This document shows, piece after piece, positions 5,473 through 7,760 of a stretch of DNA of 7,760 bases. Position numbers and translations under genes: made by a program. The notes beneath the pieces are model-generated. The model was not told the DNA's origin. It worked only from the letters and a program-made list of their open reading frames with translations, and did no database searches. Position 1 is the stretch's first letter; every line of letters begins with the position of its first letter. The stretch is from Acidimicrobiia bacterium (GTDB taxonomy: Bacteria; Actinomycetota; Acidimicrobiia; Acidimicrobiales; Acidimicrobilacustridaceae): the NCBI GenBank assembly GCA_016462055.1, contig JAEMTX010000089.1, positions 1 to 7,760 on the forward strand, read 5' to 3'.

Positions 5473-6192
5473 GTGACGTCACCGAAGAACTTTTCCGACC
5501 AAGAGCGCGAATGTTGCCGCGGAGGTCTCTGCGAAGGCGAGTGGCCTCGCCACCCCATCCACTTATTCGCTTTCTTCCTCGTCGTGCTGTTGATCCAAGC
5601 TATGGATCTACTCCTCACACTCCGTATCGAGAATCTTGGTGACCGTTCAGAGCCAGTCGAAAAATTACTTCGAACAATCGGTAACGTCACCGACGTACTC
5701 TTCGTGGCTGTTCTTGTCATCGTTGTGATCTCCTTCCTTCGCGATCGCTTTGTCGTATCGCGTGAATCGCGTTCACGATTCACCCTCATTGTCCTTTCCA
5801 TCTATCTCTTTTTTGCATCTCTCAATGTGCTCTTCAACATGATCACATTGGTCGTCGCGCCCAGCCTCAGGAATACGAGTCAAAACTGGCTGATCGTCGA
5901 CCTCGGTCTACTTTTCGCATCGAACATGCTCGCCTTTTCGCTTTGGTATCAACTTGCTGACGCCTATCTCAAAGGTGGAGCCTTCGACTTTCCACCTAAC
6001 GCTGCGCACCCCGATGACCCCCCAAGATGGGTCGATTATCTCTTTCTGTCGTTCAATACTCAGTCCACGTTCGGACCAACGATTGAGGGAATTCGAACTC
6101 GACCGGTGAAGGTCATGATGATCATGCAGATCTCACTTTCCCTCGTCGTGCTCGTTGTTCTGGTTGCGCGAATCATCATCGCCCCAACCTGA
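5473..6192 (+). CDS. DUF1345-like multi-pass membrane protein with pore-loop-like segment
   Basis: A 239-residue membrane protein of unknown function. Hydrophobic helices fall at about 29-50, 70-89, 103-129, 139-161 and 211-236. FSLWYQLADAYLKGG at 155-169 and DYLFLSFNTQSTFGP at 188-202, followed by the last helix MMIMQISLSLVVLV, match a family of bacterial membrane proteins I associate with DUF1345, in which the segment reads like DYLYFSFTxxTAFSPT. That helix-loop-helix resembles an ion-channel pore region, but the K+ filter TVGYG is absent, so conduction is not shown. The cytoplasmic start has a cluster C14, C15, C20 with H27 and H30. GTG at 5473 is the only plausible start: an in-frame TAA lies at 5461-5463 and the next Met is residue 44. 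No Shine-Dalgarno is present, consistent with leaderless expression. It is monocistronic and converges with the gene ending at 6218. Confidence 0.8.
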   Translation: MTSPKNFSDQERECCRGGLCEGEWPRHPIHLFAFFLVVLLIQAMDLLLTLRIENLGDRSEPVEKLLRTIGNVTDVLFVAVLVIVVISFLRDRFVVSRESRSRFTLIVLSIYLFFASLNVLFNMITLVVAPSLRNTSQNWLIVDLGLLFASNMLAFSLWYQLADAYLKGGAFDFPPNAAHPDDPPRWVDYLFLSFNTQSTFGPTIEGIRTRPVKVMMIMQISLSLVVLVVLVARIIIAPT

Positions 6193-6214
6193 CCCGATTC
6201 CTCACAAACTCCCT

Positions 6215-6233
6215 AGATCAGAACAACTGATCT
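6215..6233. terminator. Hairpin between convergent genes, possible bidirectional terminator
   Basis: AGATCAG (6215-6221) and CTGATCT (6227-6233) form a perfect 7-bp stem with loop AACAA. It lies 22 bases after the plus gene and overlaps the last codons and stop of the minus gene. No T-tract on either side, so termination is only suggested by position. Confidence 0.35.
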
Positions 6234-7090
6234 GTGTAGTCATTCGTTCCGTGATTCGTTGGAATGAACGCAGCTTGCACGCCAAGCGAGCCGTATCCAC
6301 TCGCCGCAATTTGCTCTTCGGCTTCAGCAAAGTGCTGGTCCCAAGCATCCTCGGGACTTGATTCGAGGAAGTGAAGAACTGTCACGATTCCATCGACCCC
6401 ATCAAGTTCTCGAACATGGGCGAGTTTGTCGGGAGGAAGCGGACGGGGTGCAAACCGTGTCGCAACAGCAACATCGCCCGTAACGACCGAAGGCAGATAC
6501 TCATTCGTGAGCCATGCATCTAACCGGTCTCGGTCGCCATCTTTGGCATCGATGACTTGGATGACCATTCCTTTGTAGGGCTGCACCAACGTGTGCACGA
6601 CGCGCGGAACTCCATCGTCTCGATACGTCGCTCCAAGAAAATCGCTAAATGAAGTGAAGACGTGGCTTCGTTCTTCAAGCGGGTTCTGATCAGGACCCCG
6701 ATAGCTTCCGCGACCCTCGGCATGAAGTCGACGATTCGCACCAAGTGACCATTGCTCGTGATCTTCAATTCGGCCGTCGTTGATCCAGTAAATCCCGATG
6801 TACTTTCCTGCCTCAAGCGGATCAGCAACACGCGATCCGATCGGGCCGCGTAAATGTTGGATCGAACGCGGAGAAACAAAACGACGGCATGAGAACATCC
6901 ACGGCATCACCATGGCCCCAGTAATCATGTGATCATCTTCGTACCAGCGGTTGTAACCAACAACGTGTTCCGGAGTTGGCTCAACCCATGTAATGAGTGC
7001 ACCACCAACAATTGGGTCGTGCGGGCCCACCGAGGGCAGGTGCCGGTAGGCCGGGTCATTCCCCGGTTCGTATGCAGTGTCTGATGCCAT
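6218..7090 (-). CDS. Tandem EthD-like (dimeric alpha-beta barrel) protein, function unknown
   Basis: The product of 290 residues has two similar halves. The first runs from GGALITWVEP (29-38) through NRWYEDDH (47-54) to the strand CRRFV (68-72), then KYIGIYWI (96-103) and a helix at 109-127. The second runs from GMVIQVIDAKDGD (174-186) through DAWLTNEYLPSV (191-202) to ATRFAP (210-215), then GIVTVLHFL (234-242) and a helix at 246-264. This strand-helix-strand, strand-helix order and the W-Y-x-x-x-H type motif recall EthD-like ferredoxin-fold domains, which normally dimerise; here a duplication would make the dimer within one chain. The second copy has lost the WY..H residues. EthD-like proteins accompany P450s and other monooxygenases and have no settled activity. 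The start at 7090 is backed by AGGGGG five bases upstream (7096-7101). It lies 127 bases downstream of the flavin monooxygenase gene. Gene secure; fold moderately so. Confidence 0.72.
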   Translation of the reverse strand: MASDTAYEPGNDPAYRHLPSVGPHDPIVGGALITWVEPTPEHVVGYNRWYEDDHMITGAMVMPWMFSCRRFVSPRSIQHLRGPIGSRVADPLEAGKYIGIYWINDGRIEDHEQWSLGANRRLHAEGRGSYRGPDQNPLEERSHVFTSFSDFLGATYRDDGVPRVVHTLVQPYKGMVIQVIDAKDGDRDRLDAWLTNEYLPSVVTGDVAVATRFAPRPLPPDKLAHVRELDGVDGIVTVLHFLESSPEDAWDQHFAEAEEQIAASGYGSLGVQAAFIPTNHGTNDYTDQLF

Positions 7091-7217
7091 TGGTTCCCCC
7101 TAGAACGCATTGCGCGAACCCCGAGAGACTGACACGAATGACCATCTCGATGACGACCGACTGAAGAGTGTTGATGAGTCCGTGAACTCGTGAACCATCC
7201 GCTTGGCGGATCTGGTG
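7091..7217 (-). other. Spacer between the monooxygenase and EthD-like genes, with a hairpin and direct repeat
   Basis: A 127-base spacer between two minus-strand genes. It holds a perfect hairpin, ATCCGC (7197-7202) and GCGGAT (7206-7211) with loop TTG, 6 bases past the monooxygenase stop; without a T-run it is a weak terminator candidate. Next to it CGTGAAC occurs twice at 8-base period (7181-7187 and 7189-7195), possibly paired regulator half-sites. AGGGGG (7096-7101) is the ribosome binding site of the next gene. I find no convincing -10/-35 pair. The spacer is long enough for an internal promoter. Confidence 0.4.
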
Positions 7218-7760
7218 TCAGACCCCGACAAGATCCATTGCGTCGGCCGTCAACTCGATAGACCGAAGTCGTCCCTCGATTGTCGGAGACTGGAAACACA
7301 CCATGAGCTCATCGGCATCGGCATAGGCCGTGAACTCAAGCAGTTGCTCTCGGACCGACTCGGGAGTTCCAACCGCGGTGTGTTTCATCATCGCGGCAAT
7401 CTGCGCGCCTTGAGGCGACGCGAGGATGCGATCGACCTCGGCATCGGGAACCTCAACATTCGGCTTCAACAAGAACCGACGAAGGCGAGCTCGGCGAGTG
7501 GTGGTGAATTCGTCCTGCGCCTCTTGCTCAGTGTTTGCCGCAATGACATTCACACCAGCAATGACATGCGGTCGATCAAGTTGTTCTGAGGGGCGGAAGT
7601 TCGCCCGATACAGAGCAACCGCTTCGCGCAGCTGATGTGGCGCAAAGTGCGAAGCAAATCCGTATGGCAAACCAAGAACTGCTGCAAGTTCCGCACCAAA
7701 AAGCGAGGAACCCAAAATGTAGAGAGGGACGTGTGTGCCGCGACCAGGCGTTGCATTCAC
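7218..7760 (-). CDS. Luciferase-like flavin-dependent monooxygenase, C-terminal 180 residues (5' end outside window)
   Basis: An LLM-class flavin-dependent oxidoreductase, a TIM-barrel family using reduced FMN (some members F420) to oxygenate or reduce organic substrates. The visible part carries the family block HVPLYILGSSLFGAELAAV, then GLPYGFASHFAP and VALYRANFRPS, which point to the 'group 1' luciferase-family oxidoreductases (MsnO8/YhbW-like, about 330-340 residues). VGTPESVREQLLEF and ADELMVCF near the end form the last barrel elements, and the protein ends MDLVGV. The frame is open to the window edge; the GTG there corresponds to a conserved internal position, so about 150 N-terminal residues lie beyond 7760. 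With the P450 and EthD-like genes it supports a catabolic oxygenase cluster. Family secure; substrate and cofactor unproven. Confidence 0.9.
   Translation of the reverse strand: MNATPGRGTHVPLYILGSSLFGAELAAVLGLPYGFASHFAPHQLREAVALYRANFRPSEQLDRPHVIAGVNVIAANTEQEAQDEFTTTRRARLRRFLLKPNVEVPDAEVDRILASPQGAQIAAMMKHTAVGTPESVREQLLEFTAYADADELMVCFQSPTIEGRLRSIELTADAMDLVGV

Noticed and set aside
7203..7589. 128-codon plus-strand open frame
   Set aside because: Antisense to the well-supported luciferase-like monooxygenase; no ribosome binding site or family motif.
1..7760. CRISPR array, tRNA genes, insertion sequence ends or phage genes
   Set aside because: No spaced repeats, no cloverleaf-like stretch, no transposase or integrase reading frame was seen on either strand.

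Overview
The window looks like chromosomal DNA from an actinobacterium of moderate GC content. An Acidimicrobiia/Ilumatobacter-like lineage would fit, but this is inferred from gene content and codon choice, not from a marker gene. It holds seven complete genes, two genes cut by the window edges and one wrecked gene. I see no tRNA, rRNA, insertion sequence or CRISPR array.

Left part (1-3125, + strand): the last 32 codons of an unrecognised gene, then a cytochrome P450 (184-1443) whose stop overlaps the GTG start of an amidohydrolase of the N-acyl-D-amino-acid deacylase type (1440-3125). The 4-base overlap indicates a two-gene operon, probably catabolic. Both enzymes carry unusual residues at otherwise conserved positions: Gln in place of the I-helix acid in the P450, and two of the classical metal-ligand His motifs absent from the amidohydrolase.

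Middle part (3227-5160, + strand): a compact three-gene cassette made of a 5-helix ferric-reductase-like haem membrane protein, a membrane-anchored FMN-binding-domain protein with an SGAT flavinylation site, and ApbE, which attaches FMN to that site. Together they form a predicted trans-membrane electron-transfer module that moves electrons from an unidentified cytoplasmic donor through haem to a covalent flavin outside the membrane. ApbE has no visible export signal although its target domain is predicted to lie outside.

5161-5472 has no intact gene. On the minus strand it contains what appears to be an internally deleted gene for an ABC-transporter substrate-binding protein of the branched-chain amino acid type. 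Its ribosome binding site, start and signal-peptide beginning are joined, out of frame, to its last ~60 codons. The same region holds an 18-bp near-perfect palindrome and a -10-like box placed for leaderless transcription of the next gene.

Right part: a DUF1345-like multi-pass membrane protein (5473-6192, +) converges on a two-gene minus-strand block. The block contains a luciferase-like flavin monooxygenase (7218-7760, its N-terminal part outside the window) and, downstream, a 290-residue protein that reads as two tandem EthD-like/dimeric alpha-beta-barrel domains (6218-7090). P450, luciferase-like monooxygenase, EthD-like protein and amidohydrolase together suggest an accessory catabolic region for lipid, steroid or xenobiotic-type substrates; the actual substrate cannot be read from the sequence.
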